DNA from: Dipetalonema caudispina
Taxonomy: Eukaryota > Nematoda > Chromadorea > Rhabditida > Onchocercidae
Direction: 5' to 3'
Length of the DNA stretch: 64,000 bases
Assembly (NCBI GenBank): GCA_013365325.1
Contig: JABVXV010000020.1
Coordinates: 1 to 64,000 of the forward strand
Made by a program: the position numbers and the translations under genes. The notes beneath the pieces are model-generated. The model ran no database searches. It was not told where the DNA came from and worked only from the letters and a program-made list of their open reading frames with translations. Shown here in pieces: positions 23,846 to 36,900 of this stretch (position 1 is the first letter of the stretch; each line of letters begins with the position of its first letter).

Positions 23846-25215
23846 ATGATGATACTGAGAACGTTCAAAAAAAAGCTGAATAATGATAGATTTTCTCATG
23901 CGATGATTCCAACTCCCACTGATAAGCGTGTCAGTTGGAGCGGTAAGGAAGAGCGGTGAGTGATAATTGAATTTTATCAGTTCTAAATTTAATTTCAATC
24001 AAAAGTTTCCAAAATTATTTACAGCTCAATAGCTCTGAAACAGTGAAAGAACAAAAGAAGGAAAATAATTATCGCTAAAATAGAAAGTTGGGCATAAAAT
24101 GTATATGATTAAAGCATTGACGATCGTTGTTATTCTTATGGCCTATAGCCAAGAAGCAGAATGTGGAGATGTCCAACTGGACGAATGTGATGCTGAAAAA
24201 GATTGGACGGCACATTATGGGCCATGTTCGTTCCTTTGAAGCTAGCTATAAGCCAAGAAATTATGGATTTTTGTATTTTTTTCATGCTAGGAATAGATTA
24301 AATTTTCTGCATAAATTAATTCCAAATGAAAAGAATAAAAATGGATTGAATAAAACATAAGAATGAAAAAGCAATTAGTACAAAATAAAATGAAATGAGT
24401 TAAATTAGAAAAAAACAACAAAAAATTTAACCGAAAGAAAAATAGGATCTTTATTAAAGTGAACTAAATCAATTTAATTTAAATTGAATTGAACTAAAAA
24501 GAGTTGGTAGGATTAAATGAGAATTGGTAATGGGACAGAAAATGATTTTCTAGTAGGAATGGAATTGGAAAGTTTTCGATAAACTGTTATTGAAGGCAGG
24601 TCTCATTTTATGTTCAAATTTTCGCCATGTGAACCGAAAACAAAAATGTTGGCATGCTGTCGGCGCTTTAATCCATTTGTGCTCTTCCTTTTTCTGGTCT
24701 GCAGTCTAATAACAATAATTTCTGGTATATTATTATTTTATTAGTACTAATAAAAATTTCATTGAAAGATCATTATTATTTGAAATCATAAATTATTGAT
24801 TTGTATCATTATACTTATCACCTACTGCATATAATTAAAATGTCGCATTTTTAAACTAATTGAATGACAAATTAAAGTTTAATTGAGATGATATTTCATT
24901 TATATGCCATATCCTTATGTTATTCGTTCACTGATATGATATGCTTTTTTTTTTTTTGTAGTACCGATACTAATGTTATGTTGTATTTGTCCACCATGGC
25001 GTGTACTATGCGAATGTTGCTTGTGTTGCGAATGTTGTGCGATCGATGAAAATGGGAATTTCATTCATTTTATGGAAGAAGATGAAGAAGAGAAAAACAC
25101 TGAAGATTTTGATATTAAAACAGAAGATCAAAGTTCTATTAGAAGCAGAATGGGTATAACTCATTACACAACAGATTTTCTCAGTAGAATTATTTCAGGA
25201 AACTTTTATTATTAA
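23846..25215 (+). CDS. Small cysteine-rich single-pass membrane protein, unknown function
   Basis: Four exons (23846-23942, 24149-24272, 24600-24724, 24962-25215) join in phase to about 199 residues. The N-terminal half is basic and probably cytoplasmic (MMILRTFKKKLNNDRFSHAM; NVEMSNWTNVMLKKIGRHIM). Next comes a Cys-rich lead-in (PCEPKTKMLACCRRFNP), one membrane segment (FVLFLFLVCSLITIISVPIL), and directly after it a dense cysteine block, ICPPWRVLCECCLCCECC, typical of palmitoylated juxtamembrane segments. The C-terminus is acidic (MEEDEEEKNTEDFDIKTED) and ends ISGNFYY. The start follows an acceptor at 23824, so it may be trans-spliced. A 46-residue frame at 24099-24239 that mimics a secreted peptide overlaps exon 2 in another frame and is rejected. 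I do not recognise the family. Confidence 0.65.
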
Positions 25216-26663
25216 TTCTATCAGTTCAATATTATTAAGTGGTTTAAATTTGATTGGAAAAAGATCAAATCAAAAGAAGAAACAATAGAACAGTAATTTT
25301 GTGTAACTTTGTTCGGCTACGAAAAAAAAAAAAAATGATGAAATTTTATCACATTGTTTTTTATACCTCATCACTTTTGAGCTTTTTACCCGTTTCAGCT
25401 AAGCAAGAAGTAGTAAAACTTCAAATGCTGCAAAATTAAACATAAGCTAAAATATGAGAAGTTTGGAATGTATTGCTTCTAAATTTTAAATAATTAAGGA
25501 TTGAAAAAAGATGAAAATTTGAAAGTCAGCTAGTATTTCAATAGTTTTCTAAATTAAATATTTCAGAAACGACGACCAGAAGATGAAAAATGTCAAAAAT
25601 GTGCAAGAATAGAAAGAAATGTTGAACAACTTCAAGGTGTAAATACTGATGAAGCATAATGGGATTACAAAGCAGTTCTATTAAATGAAAACTATTTTGA
25701 AATAAAACTTTCTCCATGTAATTTCTATAACTCTCATTGATTCTCATAGCTACCGTAAATTTTGAAAATTCAAATTTCCTCATCGCTGTTGTTTAATAAT
25801 TGTAGATCGCACTACACATGGCAAAAATATGCAAATTTCATTAATACACAATTAAAATTTGTGAATTGCCAAAATAATTGCTTAAGAAGTTCAAATTCAA
25901 AATTAATTTTGGAGTTGCCTAAAAAATTGTTCATTGATTAATTCAATGGCAACAAGCATTTCACTAATTTTTGCAAATATACCTAAGGGAAACAAACAAT
26001 TCACTCTTATAAACTAACAATTAATTTGAACAAAAAAAAAAAAAAAAAAAAAGAAAAACTAAAATCTTTAACTATTACATTCATTTCGTTATTTTGTAGC
26101 AAATAAATCAACAAATTCACACAATTGAAAATTTTTTCATTTTAAGAAAAACTAAATTTATTTATGAAATTCATTGAAAGAAATCAATTCTAAGAGAAAA
26201 ATGGGACAACAATGGATGGGAAAAAAAAAAAAAACATTGTTCCAAACATTTTTCGGATCTTCCCTGGTAGTTAATTGGCTTGTAGTGATTATCTCATAAG
26301 GTCACAAAAACTTACTATTTATTATTGTCTTTTCAAGTTGACATTCACATTTCTATCTGATCCTCGTCATCAAAATTTTCATCTTTTGCTTTCCACTCGA
26401 AATATTAGGTATCATTTTCAAAATAGTTAGTGATTGCTTCATCTTCTGCTGAAGCAGGTTACGAGAAAAGAAGAAAAAATTTTGAAATTACTTGAAATAT
26501 TGAAGGATTCAGAAGTCATTCTAGTAATTGGAATTCATCTGTCATCATTTTATTCAAATTCCATTCCGATCTATCTCTCTACTAGTTCCCTTGCAATTGG
26601 GGTGCAAACGAGATCAAATTTATTTTAGCTTGCTTGTTTCTCGAGAAATCTCGGCTTTTTTTT
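25216..26663. other. Intergenic, upstream of the Notch gene
   Basis: AT-rich spacer with poly-A runs near 26,030 and 26,220. I see no exon here. It probably holds the Notch promoter, but no motif can be pinned down. Confidence 0.5.
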
Positions 26664-29600
26664 ATGGCCTATAAATTTTTATTGCTTACCCTTTTTTTTA
26701 CTGATTTTTGTTTGAAATTTCAAATTCTCAGTTATTTTCATTTTATTATCTTCTTGAAAGAAAAATATTTTAGCCCTGTAATCTGCAACAATTTTATCAT
26801 AACTATCACCTGTATCATTAATTCTGAAATATGTTTATCCGCCTTTTTGCAGTGATATTTCTCGAATATTATTTTACATTTGCAGGTGAATTTTAAGACT
26901 TAAAACAATTTTATTCAATTTTTACTATTTAACAAGAAAAACGCAACAATATTTATTACCCATTATAAATTACTCAGTAGAAATTCACAGTGTATTATTA
27001 TGTGCATATAATAATAATAGTTATAACTTGTGAAATATTCCATTTACATAAATTTCCTTATTTCAAAACCTTTGCTAACCTGAAATTAAATTTAAATTAA
27101 ATCGAAATATAGTATGAATTTCAGGGAATAGTTCTGTCGAAAGGGTCACAATTATAGGTTATTGTGAGAAATTTAGCACTAATTTATGCGAAAATGGTGG
27201 AACATGTATAAATATTGGTATTAATGATTACGAATGTGTTTGCCTGAATGGTTATTCCGGTAAGAATTGTTCATGGAATGAAAATGATTGCATGGAAAAT
27301 TCATGTGCTATTGGAAGTACTTGTATTGATGGTATAGCAAAGTATACTTGCGTTTGTCAACCTGGAAAAATTGGTTAGTTTATTTTATTTGATATGAATC
27401 TAATTATTGACGTAATTTTGTACAAAGGTTACTTACGTAGTGACTTTTGATATATATACATATATATATATATGGATGACTAGATTTCTATAATTTTCCC
27501 ACACTTTACAACATTCCAACAACAAATCCCACAGAGATTTTAGGTTGAGTATAATGGATATTATGAGGTATCCGTGAGAGTTTTATTGTTTATGCAGGTT
27601 TATTTTGTCATTTGGATGACCCCTGTATGGAGAAACCATGTGGGAATGGTTCCGAATGCATTGCAGATACAGCTAGTGGTGAATTTTCTTGTAACTGTAT
27701 GAAAGGTACCACAGGTCAAAATTGCGCCACTGATATAAATGAATGCATAGAGGTTTTAAATTTAACAATTTTTAAAATCAAATTTGAAATTAAAAAAATG
27801 AATAGCTATTATAGAATTGAAAAATGCATCACATATTTGATGGGTGAAAAAATATATTTGAAAAATTATTGAAAAAGACAATGTTTAAATGAAATGAACT
27901 TGTGAGATAATGAAGAAAAATTTTTTTTATCATTTCAGTACATACGTAATAAATCAATTTAAATTTTACTGTTTACTTTTAGAGTGACAAATTATGCTTC
28001 AATGGAGGTATATGTGTGAATACATTTGGCTCATGGTATTGTGATTGTCCTCTAGGATATAATGATCCATATTGCATGATCCATGATAATGAATGTGAGC
28101 CAAATCCATGCCTTAATGGTGCATCATGTCTTGATTTTGGCAATCGTTATGAATGCATCTGTCAAAATGGTAATTAATTTTTATTCTCAAAAGTTTACTA
28201 ATCAATGTGTAATCTTCATCTGCATTATTTTAATCTAATTTTTGTAAATTTTTGAATATCATTTACATAGCTATCGGAAATGATTTCAACTAGTCAACAA
28301 CCCAATATCAAATATTTCCACTCCTGAAATAATTTTCATAGATTATTGATTAAGTAGATTTTAACGAGTAATTAGATAATTTGAATTGGTCAATGAAATC
28401 GATTTGTATGAATTTTTTCAGCTTTCTATGGTAAAAATTGTGAGAAGATGTGTCCACCAGGTTTCGAAGGTCGTATATGCAAGCAACATCATATCTCATT
28501 GGACAATAATCATCTAGAAGAATTGTTCGAGGAACAAACTTGTTTATTTCATAATTGCTCATTAAAAGCTAGCAATAATATATGTGATTCAGAATGCAAC
28601 TATCCTGCATGCCAATATGATGGATTCGATTGCAGTGCACATTTACAACCATTTCGACACTGTCCATTTCCTAATTTTTGTGGTCGAGTATTTCATGATA
28701 ATAAGTGTGATTCGGTTAGTTATTACTGAAATAGAAAGAATTTTTCGAATTGTCTTTAACACTTTTAATTTCCTTTAAAAAAAAAAAAAAAAAAAAAACA
28801 AAAAAAAAAAGGATAATTCATTGTTTTTTTCGCCGGTCATTATTGATATCATTATTCTTTGATCATAATCAATTTTGATTGATTTTTATTAAAGATATGT
28901 GATCGTTCTGAGTGTCTCTTGGATGGATTTGATTGTAACAAGAAAAGAGAAATATGCTTGTTTGAAGATTACTGTTCAACCCGTTTCAATGATGGCTATT
29001 GTGATCAGGAATGTTTTATTGAAGAGTGCTATTTTGATGGTACTGATTGTACACAGGGAATTAAGTACAATAAGGTTTGTTAAAGGTTATGCTATAGGTT
29101 AATGTTGTTTGTAAGTGATAGTAAAAGTAAATAATCACAAGAGAAATGTACAAAATGAAGATGCTTATTGTTCTAAGAATCTTTCTCCTACAACAAGAGA
29201 AATCACTATATAAATAAGAATTATTCATGTTTATTAACTTCCATTTTATCATTAAATCCAATTATTTCATGTTACTGTATAACTCATCGTACTATATTTG
29301 CATTAGCAATAATTAAGTCAGTAATTATTTATTAAGTTAACAAACAGAAATAACTTTTGATGTTTCATTTCAGTTGGAAGGAAGTTTAAGTCTGATAATC
29401 CTTATGAAACCAGATGAATTCTTGAAGCATGCATCAGTCTTACAATTCATTTTAAGCCAAGGTATGCAGGCAACAGTTACCATTGCTGTTGATAAATACA
29501 ATCACAAACGATTTTATTCATGGCAAGAAGACAGAAAAGGTTGATTATATTTAACTGTTTGTAAGATATTCATATATAATCCTTAGACAGATGAAACAGG

Positions 29601-32600
29601 TAATTTGCTTTAAATTTCAATATTACATGATCCAATCCCTTAAATTTACTAACTTTGAAATGTATCAGTTTGAACACCTTAGTAATGTTTGCTCGGATAT
29701 TTATTTTAATTCATTAAAATTCAATTTAATTTTTTAAAACATTCAAAAACTAAACATTGGGATGTAAGATTTAGTTCCTTTTTCTTTGCAGGATTAAATG
29801 GTACGAAGGTATACTTAAATGTTGAAACACTACAATGTCATAAAGAAGTTAACTGTGAACATCAAATAACTAATATGGAACAAGCTGCTGATTTCATAGG
29901 TGCAATGAATTCAAACCAGGTAAGAAATTTTTTGAAATGAATTAAACAACTAAATTGGAGTTCTAAAGAAAGCAAGATTAGTGATTCATAAATAGTATAA
30001 AGAATTGTTGATAACCCAATAAGAATCCGATATTTCGGGTTGATATCATTCGTAGTTATATTTGAAATAGAAATTATATGTATTTTTCAGTTACTATGGG
30101 GTGTAGGTGCAAGATTACATGCTGCTGAAGCTGAAATACCATCCAGTATCATAAATTGGAAGAAATGGATGGTTTATGCGCTTTCAGGTTTTATAATGCA
30201 AACATTTGTAATTGCTATCATATTTACACTTCACAAAAATTTCAAACATCGAAACACTACAAAGCGATTGCAAAAGAAGGTTCATGTAGTTGGAACATGG
30301 TTTCCACCCACTCTTGATAATTGTAAGCATCATTCATATAGCAAATTTTTTTTAGCTTACTTGTTCTGACAAACTACTGTTTGCTAAATTTAGAGACTTT
30401 ATGCACTATACATTTCAATATTTCTATTGTTTTTTATTAATTTAAGAGCAGAGAGCAAACTTATTTTATAGATTTTCCGCTGAAATTGTTTAAAGATAAT
30501 TATGAAAATAATGGAAATATGCAAGACAATGATAAACCAAGTAAAAAAGTTAATGAAGATAAACAAAGGCATTATTTTACCGAAATCTGCTTAATTGCTG
30601 ATCCTGAAGAAGAAAAAGCATGCGAAAGAAAGTGGACCGTGCTTCATGATCAGGCAATGGATATTTTCCCAATCAAAACCCCGGTGAAAACTTGTTTACT
30701 CTTTTAAAAGTTCTTAAGGACTTAAAAAAGCATAGTTAAATAATTTAAAAAATTGTAATAAACATCGAAAGATAATAAACATGCCTATAATGTACAAGCC
30801 GATATTATAATGATATATTTTCCACTCAGAAGATGATCATATTTAACTCTTCTATATTTGGTAGTCAATAACAAATTCTTTAATTTCTACTTTTTTTTTT
30901 TTTAAATCAACTTTCATTATTTTTTCCACTTAGTGAAAGATCAATTGATCAATTACGAACTATTTACTTCCAAAATTGATATCATAGATTGTTAGAATTC
31001 AGATCGATAAATCACTTGTAAACATGAAAAGCAATGATGGAAAAACTGCACTGATGTTAACAGCTTTGAATCAGGAGAAAAATGAGGAAGCTAGCTGTAC
31101 AGATGTGGAAAATTTATTCTTAGCTGGAGCTCTTATCGATGCTGAAGATGACTATGGTGAAACAGCTTTAATTTTGGCTATAAAAGCAGGACGTGCTGAA
31201 GTAGTAAAATGTTTCCTACGATTTGGTGCCGATATTACAGTATCAGATATTCATAATCGTACAGTGCTCCATCATGCAGCTTCCATAAATGCAGCTGATA
31301 TTGTTCGTATCCTTCTTGAAACAGAAGAGATAGAGGTTTGTTTTATTTCATCCATTTCATATGAAAATTATTTGATTGATTAAATATTTATGAGCCTCCT
31401 AAAAAACGAGAATCTTTGCTTTTTCACATAAACTTTTCTCTTTTTCTTCTTCAGCTTCGAAGATTTCTTAAATTGGAGATTGTTAAGCCTTTTTGAATGA
31501 ACTATTGGTCATTTTAGTTTATCTGTCCAGCAAATATATGGGAGAGAAAGCATCATTTTACATTCATTAAGGTTGATCCGATCGATGACGCAGACTGCAG
31601 TCCATTGATGACCGTGGCTAAGCTTGGTTATCGAGATCCCGAAGCAATTGCTTTATTAATTGATGCAGGAGCTGATATTAATTGTACTGGTAATCATATC
31701 AATGGTGAAATGTATAAAGGCAGAACAGCACTTCATTACGCCATAATGCAAAGTAATCAAGAACTAGCAAGATATTTGGTGGAACGAGGCGCTAATTTGA
31801 ATATTAAGGATCACATGGTATGTGACTATCTAGTGGTACTGGTATAATCTTAAAGTTATAAAAGACTAGAAAATTGAAAGGACATTTTAAATGATACTAT
31901 ATTTCTTCATTGTTAAAATGATACGAAATCAGTTTCATTTGTATAATTTGTTTCCGTAACTGGTAACTTAAATATATTTTCAAAATTAGATATCAAAGAA
32001 TCAAAAATCCTAGTTTCTCAAGGATGACGAAGATGTAGATAATATTCTGTCTTGTTCTACAACGATCAAATTTATGTCTATAAAACAGTTTTTTTTTTTT
32101 TTTACAGGGACAAACACCACTGTTTTTGGCTGCTTCTCAAGGTCATGTTGAAATGGTTCATATGTTAGTGACTGCTGGTGCTCGACGATACATTCCTGAT
32201 AATATGGATCAGACACCAGAAGAGATTGCTAGTTACAAGGAATATAGAGAAGTTGTTCAATACTTCATGAATCTTCGAATGCAAAACGGTTCTGTGACAA
32301 ATGGGAATGGAAGAACGAAAGGTAAAAATGTGAAGGTAATTCTTGCGAATATCATATGTATTATAAAAGCTTAATTGAATTTTCGTCATTGAGTTTCTTC
32401 AAGATTTTCAAGATATTGCTTATGAAATATTTTTATTTTCATTCAAATTTTTGGAATTAAAGAATACATTTGTTATTTCACAATAAAAATTTAGAAACCG
32501 CGAATCATCGAAATATCACCTGCACCATTGGAAATGATATTAAATTCTGGCACAGCTGCGATGACACCCGAAAGTTCAAATTCATCGAATTCATCCACTT

Positions 32601-32989
32601 TCTTTGATCGTTCTAAAGAATGTTACAGCCTGAATTCACATCTCCCATACGACACTACCGCCCAATTGCTTAGTTTACCAAGTACAATTCCACAGCAAAA
32701 TTCACAACATTTCATGCAGGTATTTGTGAATTCAAATATCTTCAATTTAAAAACAAAGACTTCTGTTTAAATCGTATATTTCCAATTTAGTAAAGAAAAA
32801 GTGAGCCAAATTTCTGCCTATTTTAAAACTAAAAATTCTTTTAAATGTTGATGCATCTTCCAGGCACCACATTCTTCAACGGATCATACGGCTAATCAAA
32901 ACTACAACATACAACCTAACTGTGTAATGAATAATGAAAATAGGCCTGTATCCTGCATGCCTTTTCTAAGATTCGAACATTATGTATAG
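26664..32989 (+). CDS. Notch receptor (LIN-12/GLP-1 family)
   Basis: Fifteen exons join in phase: 26664-26730, 27125-27373, 27598-27752, 27983-28169, 28422-28714, 28895-29074, 29374-29539, 29792-29919, 30091-30322, 30472-30683, 31003-31335, 31572-31817, 32108-32335, 32495-32719 and 32864-32989; about 1,008 residues. Order of domains: signal peptide (MAYKFLLLTLFFTDFCLKFQ); five EGF repeats (about 35-230); three LNR modules with the DGxDC signature (YDGFDC, LDGFDC, FDGTDC; about 265-370); the heterodimerisation region (about 378-475); one membrane span (WMVYALSGFIMQTFVIAIIF); a basic stretch and a RAM motif GTWFPP; about six or seven ankyrin repeats (about 635-880); and a Ser/Thr-rich tail. This is the receptor for DSL ligands in cell-fate decisions, cleaved at the membrane so that its intracellular part works with CSL in the nucleus. 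The EGF array is short for the family. Exon 1 is the least certain. Orthology to lin-12 versus glp-1 cannot be decided here. Confidence 0.92.
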
Positions 32990-33956
32990 CATTTATAAAG
33001 TTATTTCTAGCAATATTATAGTATTGGATTAATCTGAGAGAAAGAGAGATGTTTTCTGATTGATAAGAAACATTGCGAAATTTTAAATTTCTTTTGAAAA
33101 TTAATTTTTTATCCAATATTTTGCGGTGTATAATAATTTATTACTTCTTCTCATATCATGAATATTTTATGTGCTTTTGTTGATTTTTCCACTTCTCTTT
33201 CCAGAATTTCCCAACTTATTAATTTAATGTTCTTTATAATTGAATAGGCATCATTACTTTTAATCTGTTTTTGTTGTTGTTTATGCAAAATAAATTCTAG
33301 AAGAGGAGTGGAATGAAATTTAAACTAAGTCAAGAAGTATAGTATTTCAGCAAGACAAAATATAATTGTAGCATTTCATCGTTGTCAAAACATATAGCGA
33401 AGTAAGTATTTTTATCAGTATAAGATCAGTCCAATCTAGTTCAGTAATAGTGCTAAAAGATGCGGTATTTATCACTGATCGTTTATCAGATTCATTTCTT
33501 CACAGCAGTGGTTGTATCTTTTGATTGCTCACTTTGTAAATGCTCATTTTGCCACAATACGTTGTTATTGAGTGATACTGAAAATGTTTTTTTTTTTTCT
33601 TTTTTTTTTTTTTAGGCTATAAATCAAGCAGTAATTACATAGTAACATGAAAATTCACAATAATTAAATGATGTAAGTAGATTTAGGCTGCAAAAAATAA
33701 ATGGTCAATTTTAAGTTCAAATTTGGATTTAAAAATTTCAAGATCTGAAAATACAACAAAGTAGGATGACAATAGTCAATTCTGTCCCTTGTAGGCGTTC
33801 TTAAATATGATTACCTTATCTTAACATTTAATTAAATTTACAAAATAGAAGGGTCCTTAGATTTAGATATACAGAAGTAGAAAGAAAAAGGAAGGAGAAA
33901 GATGAAATGAGAAGAAGAAGAAGAAGAGAAATGAATAAATTTCAATATTATAAGGT
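32990..33956. other. Convergent 3' region between Notch and the minus-strand gene
   Basis: The Notch gene and the next gene end tail to tail. The spacer is AT-rich, holds poly-T tracts near 33,585-33,615 and a GAA-rich run near 33,880-33,930, and has AATAAA-like stretches on both strands. No coding feature is seen. Confidence 0.6.
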
Positions 33957-36900
33957 TTAGCATATTTTACATCGATTTGGGATAAAAGTTGGTTTTTCAT
34001 TAGCATCATGTTTGACTCGTAATCGGATCGTTGTACACCACGGCAAACCATTTAAAGCTCCTTTAATTTCAATCGGAATTTCGGTTACATTCACCTCTTT
34101 GGTCGTGCTTACTGAAAATTTTTCAAATAACTTTGCTAAAATTTTTCATTTAAAAATATACCACGGTAATTAAATGACTTATAAATCAGTAAAATAAAAA
34201 TTCTGCACACGTCATCAATTCAATAAGTCCATTAGTTTCATCAAATTTGCAATGTTACCATACTGAGTTAATTTTGCTTCAAACATTTTGAAATAATAGA
34301 TTACTTTATTAACAACAATTATATTTTATGTTGATTTGTTCTAGTACTAAATTGAGTTATTACATAGCCTCAAAATAAATCAATCATGATAAACTAATCA
34401 AGAAATGATCATTTTTAAATGAAAGGAATTTTCATTTTCAAATGGATTTTTTTCGTTTTAATTAAATTAAATATTTTCTATGATAAAACTTACATGTTAT
34501 ATCGCAATCAAGAGTAGAACGTATGTGTGTTCCAGTGCCAGAACTTTGATTTCTTGATGTTTTCACATATTTCTCCATCAAAAGTTTATTTCGTTCATTC
34601 AAATCTTTTGCTATTTTAGGATACTGAAAGTTTTACATTTATAGCATAGATTTTCGTTTTTGAAATAAAAAAAAAAAAGAAGAAATTTTCGAAATGGATT
34701 ATGTATCGGTTCATTTAGTGAATGTGACAATTCATCAGTTAGGATTTATTGTTCAATCAATTTCATTAAATTTTAAAATGTTTGATTACCTTTCTAACTG
34801 GTGTTGACGTTTCCAATGGGCTAAAAGCGGCAGGTACTGTCCGTATAGACTCGGTAGAATATGGATAAGACTTAGGCTTGGCTAGTGCAAATCTGGTCCA
34901 ACGACTTGAACGTCGTAAACCACGTACTAAGCGTGACTTTTTTGATCGAGAATCTGTAGACTAAGGTAATTATTGTAATATTTTGTTAGATCTTAGAAGT
35001 AAATTCTCAGGAATTTTTAATTTATATAACTTTAAATTTTAGTAAAAATTTGCCCAATTTTTTAAATGTCTAAAAATTGTTATGCATTTCGAATTTTTAA
35101 CAAAAAAAAAGAAAAAAAGAAGTTAAATAGTCTCCAGCCTGTTTTTTCTTGCTGTACATTATCGCCAAGTTGTTTTTGCTTGATAGATGTCTGCAATACA
35201 TGAAAAGTATTTTAATATGGTCTACAATCTTCGTATCATTTCATTGTTTCATTATTGTTCAACAGTTTAAACTTTAATTTTTATCGGTATTATCAATTCC
35301 TAGGAAAGATAATAGAGGAAAAATACATAGGACATTACTATCTGCTCAGCAAATTCTCGAACTTGGAAGAAAAATTAATTTTTCAAAACGAATAATAAAG
35401 ACTGAATTCTAAGTCTTATTAAAGTGAGCTGTTTTTTAAAATCTGAAAGTTACCAGTGAGAAGAAAAAGCTTACCGGCGATTCAGTAATGCTATTGATGA
35501 TTGGTACTCCACTAGTAGTTATTCCCTGAAATATACCAGAAAGTTTGTGAAATTGTTGCACATTTATTAGAAAAAGATTAGTACAATAGGAGTGCTCTTA
35601 AAACTATTGATATATTTTAAAAACTTGCCAAAATTTAAGAAAAATTTTTAAAAACTTGCAAAATTAAATTTTTACCTGTATAAGCCGCATTTCAGCACGC
35701 TTTTCTGGTTGTCTTTTTTGTATTGGTGTTTTTTCTGCAAAAATTAGTAATTTGCATAACAAAAGTACAATTCAAATATATGTATACATATTATGGTAAT
35801 TTGCATATCAAAAGTGTAATTCAAATTTATGTATTATTAGTTCTTATGCATATATTATATGATCATTATATTATCAGTTTTTATGAAAGATAATAGAGGA
35901 GAGATACGTAGGGTATTTACTATGTGCTCAGCAAGTTCTTGAAGTTAGAAGGAAAATGATAGGAACATTGCATAATTTAAAAAATCTTCTACATCAGCTT
36001 ATTAACCTGTGCACACCTGTATTTAGGAGTAACTTAATATAGAAAGTTGATGTATGCAAAGTTGTCAACAATATTACCTTTCCATTGTTTATCCGCCACT
36101 TCTGATGATTGCGACTGATACCTGGAAATGTTCTTCATACACCAATGAAGAAATCAGAGTTAAACAAAATTTACTCTTTATAGGCAGTTTAATATAAGTT
36201 TAGTCTTTCTTTATCTTCAACTACTCTGATCATTTTAATAATGAAGCAAATGCGACATTCTGGGATTGAAAAAATTTGCATTGGATCGCTTAATATGAAT
36301 TATGTTATCATACAGAAAATGATAAAATCAGATGAAATAAACTGTAGTCGTACTTCAATGAAGATTGACTGGGTGTCTTTTCTTCAATCTGGCGAACGTG
36401 TCCATCTGTCAAAACTGGTGATGAAGAAGGTTGAATGGAAGAATTAGGTAGGGTGCGACCAAATGATTGAGATTCTGAAGATGAAGGAAATGAATCAGAT
36501 GATACAGGTCATGCAGTTATGAAATTCTTCGAAACAATGCCGCTAGATCAGGTAGACAAAATTGGATAATAGTGAAACTGATAGTAATGCTTGTACGATT
36601 ATATCATTAGGAGATCTTTGAGGACAAAACAATGATAAGTAAGATGACATAAGTGGCGCAGTAGAAAACATCGATAGGTTAGGTTAGTAGAAGATTTTCG
36701 CAGTGCTTTTATCAATAAAAAATTACATAAATTGGAATTTTCCATTCTAAATGTTGGATGCTCTTAGTAATCAAATATTCACTCCTCAGTTCTGTTCGTC
36801 TTTCAGCAATTCCTATCACTGTTTATAGATAAAAATAGTTAATAGTTGCTTTCTTTATATTTCGATTCTCTATTATATTGATAACTTAAGTGAATAAGCA

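Noticed and set aside
24099..24239. A 46-codon frame starting MYMIKALTIVVILMAYSQ that looks like a small secreted cysteine peptide
   Set aside because: It overlaps exon 2 of the cysteine-rich membrane gene in another frame. That exon fits its neighbours in phase on both sides, so the peptide is most likely a shadow.
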